DNA of 64,000 nucleotides from an uncultured Clostridia bacterium (lineage in GTDB: Bacteria > Bacillota > Clostridia > UBA1381 > UMGS1253), in NCBI GenBank assembly GCA_934457145.1, contig CAKSHP010000002.1:80625-144624 (forward strand). Reading direction: 5' to 3'. A program made the translations under genes and the position numbers. The notes beneath the pieces are model-generated. The model was not told the DNA's origin, did no database searches, and worked only from the letters and a program-made list of their open reading frames with translations. This document shows positions 15,600 to 24,451 of this stretch, one piece after another (within the stretch, counting starts at the first letter, position 1; each line of letters begins with the position of its first letter).

Positions 15600-16721
15600 A
15601 TGATAAAAAAAATACTGCTGCCGTTTTTATTTGTTATGCTTTTTATATTGACGCCAAAGGCATACGCTTATTCGGCAAAAAGTTACTGTGTAATAGAACA
15701 AAACAGCAAAAGAATACTTGCCTCATCAAATGAAAAAGTACGCATGGGAATGGCCAGCACAACAAAAATAATGACCGCATTTGTTGCTGTTATGCATTCA
15801 AATCCGAACGATGTTGTTACTGTAAGCCGCAAAGCTTCATACACTGAGGGTTCATCGCTTTATTTAAAAGAAGGCGAAACGATAAAAATGTCGGATTTAA
15901 TTTATGGACTGATGTTAAATTCCGGTAATGACTCAGCGGTTGCAATAGCCGAACATATAAGCGGCAGTTGTGAAGAATTTTCAAAATTAATGACTCAAAC
16001 AGCTCACGAAATAGGTGCGAGTGACACTAACTTTGTAAATCCGAACGGACTTTCGGATGATAATCATTACACAACAGCATATGATTTGGCACTTATAACT
16101 TCAAAAGCACTCGAGAATGAAGAATTTGCAAAAATAGTGTCTACTAAAAAATATATTGGACACACTCTAAATACTAATCGCGCACTGTATTTTACCAATC
16201 ATAATAAGCTTTTAAGCTCAATAAACGGCTGTGTCGGCGTGAAAACAGGTTTTACAAAGGCAACGGGCAGATGTTTGGTTTCATCGGTAGAAAAAAATGG
16301 ATGGCAAGCCGTGTGTGTAACGCTTGATGCACCGGATGACTGGAATGATCATAAACAACTGTTCGATTATGTGTTTGAGAAATATTCGATAAGAAAAATC
16401 ATAGATAAAAATAGTATTTTAAAAACGGTTGATTTAAACGGAAGTGAAGAAGGGGGAAATCTTGAAATTGCATGCAGCGAAGATGTGAGCGTTGTTATGT
16501 CTGATGATGACAATGTAAGAATAAATTTAGACGAAAATTTAAATGAGATTGAACCGATTAAAAAAAATGACTCTGTAGGAAACGTTCAGTTTTTTTTAAA
16601 CGACCAGTTAATCGATATAAAAAAAGCAGTGGCTTATAATGACGTGGTTTTTCCGAAAAAAAGAATGTTTGGTTTTGAAATCAAAAAACTTTTTTCAAAA
16701 TGGTTGAGTTTGGGCAGATGA
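15600..16721 (+). CDS. D-alanyl-D-alanine carboxypeptidase, S11 family (DacF/PBP5-like)
   Basis: A 373-residue exported penicillin-binding protein that trims the terminal D-Ala from peptidoglycan pentapeptides. It has a signal peptide of about 23 residues (ending PKAYA). The three active-site motifs are in order: STTK (Ser53, Lys56), SGN (108-110) and KTG (215-217). A beta-rich C-terminal domain follows from about 270, and the last 20 residues are basic and possibly amphipathic, as in membrane-peripheral PBP5 homologues. GGGGG precedes the ATG by 6 nt. It is a single-gene transcript. DacF (forespore-type) and DacA cannot be told apart from the sequence alone. Confidence 0.93.
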   Translation: MIKKILLPFLFVMLFILTPKAYAYSAKSYCVIEQNSKRILASSNEKVRMGMASTTKIMTAFVAVMHSNPNDVVTVSRKASYTEGSSLYLKEGETIKMSDLIYGLMLNSGNDSAVAIAEHISGSCEEFSKLMTQTAHEIGASDTNFVNPNGLSDDNHYTTAYDLALITSKALENEEFAKIVSTKKYIGHTLNTNRALYFTNHNKLLSSINGCVGVKTGFTKATGRCLVSSVEKNGWQAVCVTLDAPDDWNDHKQLFDYVFEKYSIRKIIDKNSILKTVDLNGSEEGGNLEIACSEDVSVVMSDDDNVRINLDENLNEIEPIKKNDSVGNVQFFLNDQLIDIKKAVAYNDVVFPKKRMFGFEIKKLFSKWLSLGR

Positions 16722-16747
16722 GTTTACAAAAAATATTTTTTGTAAAC
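16722..16747. repeat. Perfect 26-bp palindrome directly after the carboxypeptidase stop codon
   Basis: GTTTACAAAAAAT is followed immediately by its exact reverse complement ATTTTTTGTAAAC, starting at the base after TGA. There is no loop and no T-run after it, so it is not a normal terminator. It could be a protein-binding site or an mRNA 3'-end structure. Confidence 0.6.
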
Positions 16748-16852
16748 AGCAATTGCTTTTTATAAAGAAATATACTAAAGTCTAGTATATGTATCAGGCA
16801 GTTTAATTGGTAAATTCGTTTTGTTGCATAATAGGGTTGAACAATAATAACA

Positions 16853-16894
16853 AAAACCAACTTTGATAAATTGCTCTTTATCGAAGTTGGTTTT
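16853..16894. terminator. Terminator of the purine operon (bidirectional)
   Basis: An 18-bp stem with one mismatch, AAAACCAACTTTGATAAA with TTTATCGAAGTTGGTTTT, around a 6-nt loop. The minus strand continues TTTTTG after the stem, ending purL transcripts; the plus strand has TTTTACGTTTTTT, so it also closes transcription from the carboxypeptidase gene. Confidence 0.88.
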
Positions 16895-16921
16895 ACGTTT
16901 TTTCATTTAGAATACGATTTA

Positions 16922-19900
16922 TTACTTAAAATATTCTACAGCGCTTTCAAAAAGCTTCATGTCATAATTACCGCTGACATTTTTATATAAATCAGTATCT
17001 ATACGTTCGCTGTGTCCCATTTTACCAAACACGCGTCCGTCTGGAGAACAAATTCCCTCAACGGCAAAATTTGAGCCGTTAGGATTAAAATTAATATCAT
17101 GCGTTGCGTTGCCGTCAAAATCCACATACTGAGTTATAATTTGGCCGTTTTTTGCAAGTTCATATATCAACTCGTCGGAGGCTAAAAATCTGCCTTCGCC
17201 ATGAGAAATCGGCACATTATAAATGTCTGATATATTAGTGTTAAGAAGCCATGGTGAATTAACCGAAGTTATTTTTGTGCGCACAATTTTAGATTGGTGA
17301 CGTCCGATTGTATTAAACGTAAGCGTTGGTGAATTTTCATTTGTATCAACAATTTTTCCGTATGGCACAAGTCCTAATTTTATGAGAGCTTGAAAACCGT
17401 TGCAAATCCCGCCTATAAGTCCGTCTTTTGCGTCTAACATCTCCGACACAGCATCTTTTATTTCCTCATTTCTGAAAAACGCCGTTATGAATTTTCCGGA
17501 CCCGTCAGGTTCATCGCCGCCGGAAAATCCGCCCGGTATGAATATAATCTGTGACTCTTTAATGCGTTTTGCAAATTCGCTCACAGACTGTGCTACAGAA
17601 CTTGCCGAAAGATTGTTTATAACAAATATATCAGGATTTGCTCCTGCACGCATAGCTGCTTTTGCTGTATCATATTCGCAGTTTGTTCCCGGAAATACCG
17701 GAATTAAAATTTTAGGCTTAGAGGTTTTATTTTTACACACCGCAGCGCTTCTCTTTTCAAAGCAAAAATTATCCGGTTTTTTATCATTATAATTAATATT
17801 ACAGTTAAACACACTTTCAAGCTTATTTTCATATTTTTCATACAAATCAGAAAGGTTTATTTTTTTGTTGTTATATGAAATTGTTTGTTTGTCGGTTGTG
17901 TGTCCGAGTAAAATTGAATTTTCGATTTGTTTGTTAGAATTCAATTCAACAACAAACGAACCGTATGAATAGCCGAAAAGCTTTTTAAGCGGGATTTCTT
18001 TTTCATATTCAAATCCAATATGGTTGCCCATTGTCATTTTTAAAACTGCTTCAGCAATGCCTCCGATTCCGGGTGTGTATATTGCCGCAGCTTCCCCTGC
18101 CCTATTTAATTCATATATACGTTTATAACATTTTTTTAATGACTTGGCATTCGGCAAACCGTTTTCGTCGTATTCAGGACAAATTAACACAACACTGTGA
18201 TTTGGTGCTTTAATTTCATTTGAGACAATATCTTTTGTTTTTGCACATGTTACGGCAAATGATACCAGTGTCGGAGGAACATCAATGTTTTCAAACGTTC
18301 CGCTCATTGAATCCTTACCGCCTATGGCAGCAATTTCAAGTTCTTTTTGTGCTTTGAGTGCTCCTAAAAGTGCGGCAAATGGTTTGCCCCATCTGTCCGG
18401 ATCTTTTTTCGGTTTTTCAAAATATTCCTGAAATGTGAGATATATGTCTTCAAATTTTGCACCTGTTGCTATTAGTTTGCAAACAGACTCAATAACAGAA
18501 AGATATGCGCCGTGATATGGGCTTTTTTCCATTATAAACGGATTAAATCCCCATGACATAACAGAACAATCATCTGTATGTGCTTTTTCAACCGAAATTT
18601 TGTTTACCATTGCCTGTATGGGTGTTCTTTGGTATTTCCCGCCAAACGGCATAAGTACACTGCCTGCTCCTATTGTGGAGTCGAAACGTTCGGAAAGGCC
18701 TCTTTTTGAACAAATATTTAAATCCTCAGCAAGCGAAAAGTAAAGTTCCTCAAAAGACTCGGACTTTAAAATTTTTTCATAATCCAAGGCTTTTACAACG
18801 TGTATGTCAGTGTGCTTTTCAGCACCGTTTGAATTTAAAAATTCTCTTGAGATGTCAACTATTTTTTCGCCGTTCCAATCCATAACAAGACGTGGCTGTT
18901 TTGTTACAACAGCAACAATACTTGCCTCTAAATTTTCCTGATTTGCAAGTTCGCAAAAAGTTTTTGCATCGTTTTTGTCAACGACCACAGCCATTCTTTC
19001 CTGTGATTCACTTATAGCAAGCTCTGTGCCGTCAAGACCGTCGTATTTTTTCGGAACTGCGTTCAAATTAATTCTTATGCCGTCTGCCAATTCGCCGATT
19101 GCAACCGATACTCCGCCGGCACCGAAATCGTTACAGCGTTTTATAAGCGTTGCTGCCTTTTCATTTCTGAAAAGTCTTTGCAGTTTTCTTTCCTCCGGCG
19201 CATTACCTTTTTGCACTTCAGCACCGCAGCTTTCAAGCGATTTTACGCTGTGTGACTTTGAAGAACCGGTTGCACCGCCGCAGCCGTCTCGGCCTGTACG
19301 TCCGCCGAGCAAAATTATAATATCTCCCTCGCACGGAGTTTCTCTGCGCACATTTTTTTGAGGTGCAGCTGCAATAACGGCACCTATCTCCATTCGCTTT
19401 GCAACATATCCGTCATGATAAATTTCATCAACAATACCGGTTGCCAGACCTATTTGGTTTCCGTATGAACTGTAACCGTTGGCTGCGGTTGTTACAATTT
19501 TTCTTTGAGGAAGTTTGCCTTCTATGGTTTCGGATACCGGCTTTAAAGGATCTGCCGCACCGGTTACGCGCATTGCGCCGTATACATAGCTTCTTCCGGA
19601 AAGAGGATCGCGTATAGCGCCTCCTATACATGTTGCTGCACCGCCGAACGGTTCGATTTCGGTAGGATGATTGTGAGTTTCATTTTTAAATAAAAGAAGC
19701 CACTTTTCGCTTTTGTTGTCTACATCAACATTAATTTTCACAGTGCAGGCATTAATTTCTTCAGATTCGTCAAGTTTGTCGAGTTTGCCGCACTTTTTCA
19801 GATATTTTGCAGCTATAGTGCCGATATCCATAAGATTTATATTTTTATTTTCACGTCCGAGCTCTTTGCGGATTTTTTTATACTCTTCAAATTCTTTTTC

Positions 19901-20626
19901 GATTTCTTTATCTTCAAACGTTACGTTATCAATAGTTGTTAAAAAAGTTGTATGACGGCAATGATCAGACCAGTATGTATCTATCATTTTAATTTCCGTT
20001 ATTGTAGGATTTCGCTTTTCGCCTTTAAAATAGCTTTGACAAAATTTTACATCATCAATATCCATTGCCAAACCATAGCTTTGAATAAACTCTGTTAAAC
20101 CGTCTTCATCCAAAGCCGTGAAGCCGTCTAACGTTTTAACTTTTGTCGGTATACTGTAGTCTGTTTTTAAAGTTTTATATTCTTTTAAGTCTACAAGCTG
20201 TGCCTCAACAGGATTTACAACATATTTTTTTATCGTATCCATTTCCGCCTCGGAAACATTTCCGTATACAATATAAACCTTGGCCGTTTTAACCGTCGGG
20301 CGCTCTTTCTTTGAAATAAGCGATATACATTCTGCAGCGGAATTTGCTCTTTGGTCAAACTGTCCGGGTAAATATGAAACTGCAAACACTTGTCCGCCAT
20401 TAATATTTTCAAGTTTTTCGCTGATATTATCAAGCTGCGGCTCCGAAAACACAGTATTTGAACAATAATTAAACAATTCCTTATCAATGTTTTCAACATC
20501 GTACCGGTTTATAATTCTTAAATTTTCAAGACCGGATATTTGCAAAATATTTTTCAGTTCGTTATATAAAGACTTTGCTTCGTTATCAAGGTTTTCTTTT
20601 TTTTCAACATATAACCTATATACCAT
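16922..20626 (-). CDS. purL: Phosphoribosylformylglycinamidine synthase, single-chain Clostridial type
   Basis: A 1234-residue enzyme that converts FGAR, glutamine and ATP to FGAM (step 4 of purine synthesis). It is the large form with the glutaminase fused on, so no separate purQ or purS is needed. The synthetase part includes TYWSDHCRHTTF and FKNETHNHPTEIEPFGGAATCIGG with a second half-repeat. The C-terminal class I glutaminase (from about 985) has PVFPGTNCEYD, a GGFSGGDEPDG segment, GGICNGFQALIKLG with the nucleophile Cys, and ISHGEGRF with the catalytic His. I start at ATG 20626, which shares its A with the purD stop codon; GGAGGT lies 6 nt upstream. It is the last gene of the purine operon. 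Confidence 0.96.
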   Translation of the reverse strand: MVYRLYVEKKENLDNEAKSLYNELKNILQISGLENLRIINRYDVENIDKELFNYCSNTVFSEPQLDNISEKLENINGGQVFAVSYLPGQFDQRANSAAECISLISKKERPTVKTAKVYIVYGNVSEAEMDTIKKYVVNPVEAQLVDLKEYKTLKTDYSIPTKVKTLDGFTALDEDGLTEFIQSYGLAMDIDDVKFCQSYFKGEKRNPTITEIKMIDTYWSDHCRHTTFLTTIDNVTFEDKEIEKEFEEYKKIRKELGRENKNINLMDIGTIAAKYLKKCGKLDKLDESEEINACTVKINVDVDNKSEKWLLLFKNETHNHPTEIEPFGGAATCIGGAIRDPLSGRSYVYGAMRVTGAADPLKPVSETIEGKLPQRKIVTTAANGYSSYGNQIGLATGIVDEIYHDGYVAKRMEIGAVIAAAPQKNVRRETPCEGDIIILLGGRTGRDGCGGATGSSKSHSVKSLESCGAEVQKGNAPEERKLQRLFRNEKAATLIKRCNDFGAGGVSVAIGELADGIRINLNAVPKKYDGLDGTELAISESQERMAVVVDKNDAKTFCELANQENLEASIVAVVTKQPRLVMDWNGEKIVDISREFLNSNGAEKHTDIHVVKALDYEKILKSESFEELYFSLAEDLNICSKRGLSERFDSTIGAGSVLMPFGGKYQRTPIQAMVNKISVEKAHTDDCSVMSWGFNPFIMEKSPYHGAYLSVIESVCKLIATGAKFEDIYLTFQEYFEKPKKDPDRWGKPFAALLGALKAQKELEIAAIGGKDSMSGTFENIDVPPTLVSFAVTCAKTKDIVSNEIKAPNHSVVLICPEYDENGLPNAKSLKKCYKRIYELNRAGEAAAIYTPGIGGIAEAVLKMTMGNHIGFEYEKEIPLKKLFGYSYGSFVVELNSNKQIENSILLGHTTDKQTISYNNKKINLSDLYEKYENKLESVFNCNINYNDKKPDNFCFEKRSAAVCKNKTSKPKILIPVFPGTNCEYDTAKAAMRAGANPDIFVINNLSASSVAQSVSEFAKRIKESQIIFIPGGFSGGDEPDGSGKFITAFFRNEEIKDAVSEMLDAKDGLIGGICNGFQALIKLGLVPYGKIVDTNENSPTLTFNTIGRHQSKIVRTKITSVNSPWLLNTNISDIYNVPISHGEGRFLASDELIYELAKNGQIITQYVDFDGNATHDINFNPNGSNFAVEGICSPDGRVFGKMGHSERIDTDLYKNVSGNYDMKLFESAVEYFK

Positions 20627-21882
20627 CACTTTACCTCCAAAGCTCTTTTTCCAATGTCTTTTCTGTAAAATTCATTTGTAAAGCTAATTTGCTTTACAGT
20701 GTCATAAGCCTTATCAATTGCTTCTTTTAATGTGTTTCCGGTTTCGGTAACACCTAATACTCGTCCGCCGGAAGATATTAATTTTCCGTCTTTAAGTTTT
20801 GTGCCGGCTCCGTAGATGTTCTTATCTTTTGGCATTGATATTTCATAACCGCTTTCATAATGAGAAGGGTATCCATCAGATGCCATAACAACGCAGCAGG
20901 CATGCTCATTTTTAAAGCGTACGTTTGCATTTTTAAGATTTCCGTCAGCAACAGCCATAAAAATATCAAGCAGATCACTTTCAAGCAGCGGCAGCACAAC
21001 CTGTGTTTCCGGATCGCCGAAACGGCAGTTGTATTCAATCACTTTCGGACCTTTATCCGTCAGCATAAGCCCGAAATACAAACAACCTTTAAATGTACGG
21101 TTTTCCATATTCATAGCGTTGATGGTGGGAATAAAAATTTTATCCATGCATTCTTTTTCAATTTCTTTTGTATAAAAAGGATTTGGAGCAATGGTTCCCA
21201 TGCCGCCGGTATTTAATCCTTTATCCCCGTCAAGTGCGCGTTTGTGATCCATTGAAGAAACCATTGGAATAAGCGTTTTACCGTCTGTAAAAGTTAAAAC
21301 AGAAACCTCCGGACCGGTCAAAAACTCTTCAATTACGATATTGTTTCCGCTGGCGCCGAAAATTTTATCCTCCATTATACTTTCAACGGCTTTTTTTGCT
21401 TCATCTTTTGTGTTTGCAATTATAACACCTTTTCCGAGTGCAAGTCCGTCTGCTTTAATAACTGTCGGCATAGGTGCGTTTTCTATGTATTCAATCGCTT
21501 TAGCAGCATTGTCAAACACATTGTATTCAGCAGTAGGAATATTATATTTTTTCATAAGATTTTTTGAAAAAACTTTACTGCCTTCTATTATTGCGGCATC
21601 TTTTTTCGGTCCAAAGCATTTTATGCCTTTTGCTTCAAGTGCATCTATGGCGCCGAGCACAAGCGGATCATCCGGCGCTACAACTGCAAAATCAATATCG
21701 TTTTTTGCGGCAAAGTCGACTATATTTTCAATATCAGTCGCTTTTATATCAACACAATCCGCATCGAAAGAAATCGCACCGTTACCGGGCAGTGCATATA
21801 TTTTGCTCACTTTTTTATTTTCTTTGATTTTTTTTATTATAGCGTGTTCCCTGCCTCCGCCGCCAACAACCATTATATTCAA
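20626..21882 (-). CDS. purD: Phosphoribosylamine-glycine ligase
   Basis: An ATP-grasp enzyme of about 418 residues that joins glycine to phosphoribosylamine (step 2). Motifs are MVVGGGGREHAI at the N-terminus, VIKADGLALGKGVIIA (ATP-grasp), MDHKRALDGDKGLNTGGMGTI and YNCRFGDPETQVVLPLL. The start is uncertain. TTG 21882 gives the usual family N-terminus and lies 11 nt after AGAAAGG, while GTG 21891 lies only 2 nt after it. It overlaps purL by one base. Confidence 0.95.
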   Translation of the reverse strand: MNIMVVGGGGREHAIIKKIKENKKVSKIYALPGNGAISFDADCVDIKATDIENIVDFAAKNDIDFAVVAPDDPLVLGAIDALEAKGIKCFGPKKDAAIIEGSKVFSKNLMKKYNIPTAEYNVFDNAAKAIEYIENAPMPTVIKADGLALGKGVIIANTKDEAKKAVESIMEDKIFGASGNNIVIEEFLTGPEVSVLTFTDGKTLIPMVSSMDHKRALDGDKGLNTGGMGTIAPNPFYTKEIEKECMDKIFIPTINAMNMENRTFKGCLYFGLMLTDKGPKVIEYNCRFGDPETQVVLPLLESDLLDIFMAVADGNLKNANVRFKNEHACCVVMASDGYPSHYESGYEISMPKDKNIYGAGTKLKDGKLISSGGRVLGVTETGNTLKEAIDKAYDTVKQISFTNEFYRKDIGKRALEVK

Positions 21883-21910
21883 GCTACTCACAGCCTTTCT
21901 TTTTTATTTA

Positions 21911-23095
21911 TTAATGGTGAAACAATCTCATATGTGTAAATGCCATAGCAATATTATATTTATCACATGCATCAATAACGATATTATCTCTGATAGATCC
22001 TCCGGGCTGAGCTATATAGCTGACACCGCTCTTAAAAGCCCTGTCGATATTATCGTCAAACGGAAAAAATGCGTCGCTTCCGAGGCTTACGCCTTTTAAA
22101 GAAGCTATATATTCTTTCTTTTCTTCTTGCGTAAAGGGGTTTGGCTTTACAGAAAAAAGCTTTTGCCATTCACCGTCTGCAAGCAATTGTTCATAGTCGT
22201 TTGAAATGTAAATATCTATTGCATTATCTCTTTCGGGACGTTTGATTTCATCTAAAAACGGCAGCTCCAAAACCTTTTCGTGCTGGCGCAAATGCCATAT
22301 ATCTGCTTTGTTACCGGCAAGACGCGTGCAATGTATGCGTGACTGCTGTCCGGCACCAACGCCGATTGCCTGTCCGTCTTTAGCATAACACACAGAATTT
22401 GACTGCGTGTATTTAAGTGTTATAAGACTGATAATTAAATCTCTCTTTGCTTCGGGAGAAATATTTTTGTTTTTTGTAACAACATCATTTAACAAATCGT
22501 AATCTATTTTAAAATTGTTTCTTCCCTGCTCGAAAGTTATTCCGAATACCTGCTTTCTTTCAATCGGCTCGGGAATATAATCTTTGTCTATTTTAACGAT
22601 ATTGTAATTTCCTTTCCTTTTTTGCATAAGTATTTTTAATGCTTCATTTGAATATCCGGGGGCTATTATTCCGTCTGACACTTCGCGTGCTATAAGTTTT
22701 GCGGTTATTTCGTCACATTCATCACTAAGCGCAATCCAATCTCCGAAAGACGACATTCTGTCGGTTCCTCTTGCTCTGGCGTATGCGCATGCTAAAGCTG
22801 ACGAATCCAAGTCTTCTATATCATCTACAAAACAAGCTTTTTTTAGTTTTTCATCAAGCTTTGTGCCAACCGAAGCAGAAGTCGGGCTAACATGTTTAAA
22901 AGAAGTTGCAGCGCACATACCAAGTGCTTTTTTCATCTCGCTGACAAGCTGCCAACTGTTTAAAGCATCCAAAAAATTAATATATCCGGGTTTGCCATTT
23001 ATAATTTCTAACGGCAGATCAGAGCTGTTTTCCATATAAATTTTTGCCGGTTTTTGATTGGGATTGCATCCGTACTTTAATTCAAATTCTTTCAT
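21911..23095 (-). CDS. Stand-alone AICAR transformylase (PurH C-domain only)
   Basis: A 394-residue AICAR formyltransferase without the IMP cyclohydrolase (MGS-fold) half of standard PurH. It transfers formyl from 10-formyl-THF to AICAR, giving FAICAR (step 9). LKYGCNPNQKPA corresponds to the LRYGxNPHQ start of the transformylase domain, SFKHVSPTSASVG carries the catalytic Lys-His, and IGVGAGQQSRIHCTRLAG and the terminal QPGGSIRDNIVIDAC segments are typical. Ordinary PurH proteins are about 510 residues, so the missing N-terminal domain is real: the start has a clean GGAGG site 8 nt upstream and the preceding gene is 17 nt away. That preceding gene encodes an archaeal-type IMP cyclohydrolase, which supplies the missing activity. 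Confidence 0.93.
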   Translation of the reverse strand: MKEFELKYGCNPNQKPAKIYMENSSDLPLEIINGKPGYINFLDALNSWQLVSEMKKALGMCAATSFKHVSPTSASVGTKLDEKLKKACFVDDIEDLDSSALACAYARARGTDRMSSFGDWIALSDECDEITAKLIAREVSDGIIAPGYSNEALKILMQKRKGNYNIVKIDKDYIPEPIERKQVFGITFEQGRNNFKIDYDLLNDVVTKNKNISPEAKRDLIISLITLKYTQSNSVCYAKDGQAIGVGAGQQSRIHCTRLAGNKADIWHLRQHEKVLELPFLDEIKRPERDNAIDIYISNDYEQLLADGEWQKLFSVKPNPFTQEEKKEYIASLKGVSLGSDAFFPFDDNIDRAFKSGVSYIAQPGGSIRDNIVIDACDKYNIAMAFTHMRLFHH

Positions 23096-23112
23096 CTGTT
23101 CCCTCCGATTTA

Positions 23113-23832
23113 TTAAATATTTTTATTTATCAATCTGTCTTCATACTCTTTTGTTTTTAAGTTTGTATATCTTACATATAAAGAAATTTTGTTATTGCTG
23201 TCTAAAGCGTTCCAAATTTTATTTGTGTAATTTTCTATATCGTTTTCTATACAAACTCTTTTCGGTTCACCTATAAACGTTGGCAGAGGATTTCCATCGC
23301 CCATATACGTATGTATAAAATGACCGACACCGCAAACGGGAGAATACGAAAAGGTAAATCGATTACACGCGCTTGCGCTCTCGTCGGCGCTTTTTAAAAT
23401 GCTCATCTGATAATTAAAATCATTTTCGAAAAAATTTAAAATTGCACTTATTCTCGGAGTGAAATTCGGTGCATCGGGTTCAAAGGTTCGGCTTTCAAGC
23501 GCTTCTGAAAATGATTTTTTTTCTTTTAAAAAATTATATATTGTATCGGTTTGGTCGCCGTTTGTTACAATTATGCTGTTTTCATATGTGCGGACGGGCG
23601 AATATATTATAAGGCTCGGATCCGAAACTTTTTTTTCATCAAACGGATAAATTGTTATATTTTCATTTTCTTTCTTAAAAATACGATTTCGGCTGTTTTC
23701 GCTTCTGCCCATTATAAAATAAGCAAAAACTGCCTTTTGTTCATCCGGGCTTTTTCCAGCTATAATTCCTCTTCCGACATAAGAATTATCGCAAATCAAA
23801 TCTGAAATATCATTTGTTTTATAAACGTTCAT
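23113..23832 (-). CDS. purO: Archaeal-type IMP cyclohydrolase (PurO-like)
   Basis: A 239-residue protein of the PF07826 IMP cyclohydrolase family, first known from methanogens. It closes FAICAR to IMP (step 10). Family features visible are NSYVGRGIIAGKSPDEQKAVF near residue 16, an AYFIMGRSENSRNR stretch, the PDAPNFTPRISAIL segment, and GVGHFIHTYMGDGNPLPTF. The start is ATG 23832 with GGGAGG 7 nt upstream; it lies 14 nt inside the end of purN, and a much longer upstream frame is a purN shadow. Its position between purN and the transformylase gene, which lacks a cyclohydrolase domain, supports the role strongly. Confidence 0.9.
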   Translation of the reverse strand: MNVYKTNDISDLICDNSYVGRGIIAGKSPDEQKAVFAYFIMGRSENSRNRIFKKENENITIYPFDEKKVSDPSLIIYSPVRTYENSIIVTNGDQTDTIYNFLKEKKSFSEALESRTFEPDAPNFTPRISAILNFFENDFNYQMSILKSADESASACNRFTFSYSPVCGVGHFIHTYMGDGNPLPTFIGEPKRVCIENDIENYTNKIWNALDSNNKISLYVRYTNLKTKEYEDRLINKNI

Positions 23833-24451
23833 TGGCTGCCTCCCTGTTTTTTGATTTTGAAATTTTTGAGCATACCTTTTCAACCGCCTTGGGCAGAATT
23901 TTCCACTCGGCTTGCTGCATAATGCGTTTTTGCAGACTTTGCGGTGTATCATTTTTCAAAATTTTTACCGCCTTTTGATATATTATTTCACCGCCGTCAG
24001 GAATTTCATTAACGAAATGTACAGTTGCACCGCTGATTTTAACGCCATATTTCAAAGCAGCTTCGTGAACATGAATTCCGTAAAAACCTTTTCCGCAAAA
24101 AGACGGAATGAGTGACGGATGAACATTTATAATCCTTTTTTCAAATCTGCTTGTAAAATTTTTTGTTAAAATGCTCATAAATCCTGCCAAAACTATTAAA
24201 TCAATGTTGTTTTCGATCATTAAAAAATAAAGTTTTTCTTCAAAATCTTTTTGAGTGTCAAAATTCTTTTTTAAAACAACTTCTGTTTTTATATTTTCGT
24301 TTTCGGCGCGTTTTAGAGCATACGCATCTTCTTTATTTGACACAACCAGTTTTATTTTGCCGTTCTTTAGCTTTTTTTCCTTTTCGCTGTCAATAAGTGC
24401 CTGAAGATTTGTCCCTCCGCCGGACACAAAAACTGCAATGTTTGCTAACAT
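23819..24451 (-). CDS. purN: Phosphoribosylglycinamide formyltransferase (folate-dependent)
   Basis: A 210-residue GAR transformylase using 10-formyl-THF (step 3). The N-terminal phosphate-binding motif is VFVSGGGTNLQALID, and the active-site Asn and His are in INVHPSLIPSFCGKG. The catalytic Asp is in IPDGGEII, where the usual DxG is replaced by PDGG but the Asp is kept. The start ATG overlaps the purM stop by 7 nt; the end overlaps the purO start by 14 nt. The tight overlaps suggest coupled translation of purM-purN-purO. Confidence 0.95.
   Translation of the reverse strand: MLANIAVFVSGGGTNLQALIDSEKEKKLKNGKIKLVVSNKEDAYALKRAENENIKTEVVLKKNFDTQKDFEEKLYFLMIENNIDLIVLAGFMSILTKNFTSRFEKRIINVHPSLIPSFCGKGFYGIHVHEAALKYGVKISGATVHFVNEIPDGGEIIYQKAVKILKNDTPQSLQKRIMQQAEWKILPKAVEKVCSKISKSKNREAANERL

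Noticed and set aside
18975..19361. 128-codon plus-strand ORF opposite purL
   Set aside because: It is a low-complexity antisense shadow of purL with no ribosome-binding site.
23833..23952. Longer N-terminus for the PurO-like protein
   Set aside because: The extra 40 residues are a shadow of purN; ATG 23832 has a good ribosome-binding site and the family N-terminus.
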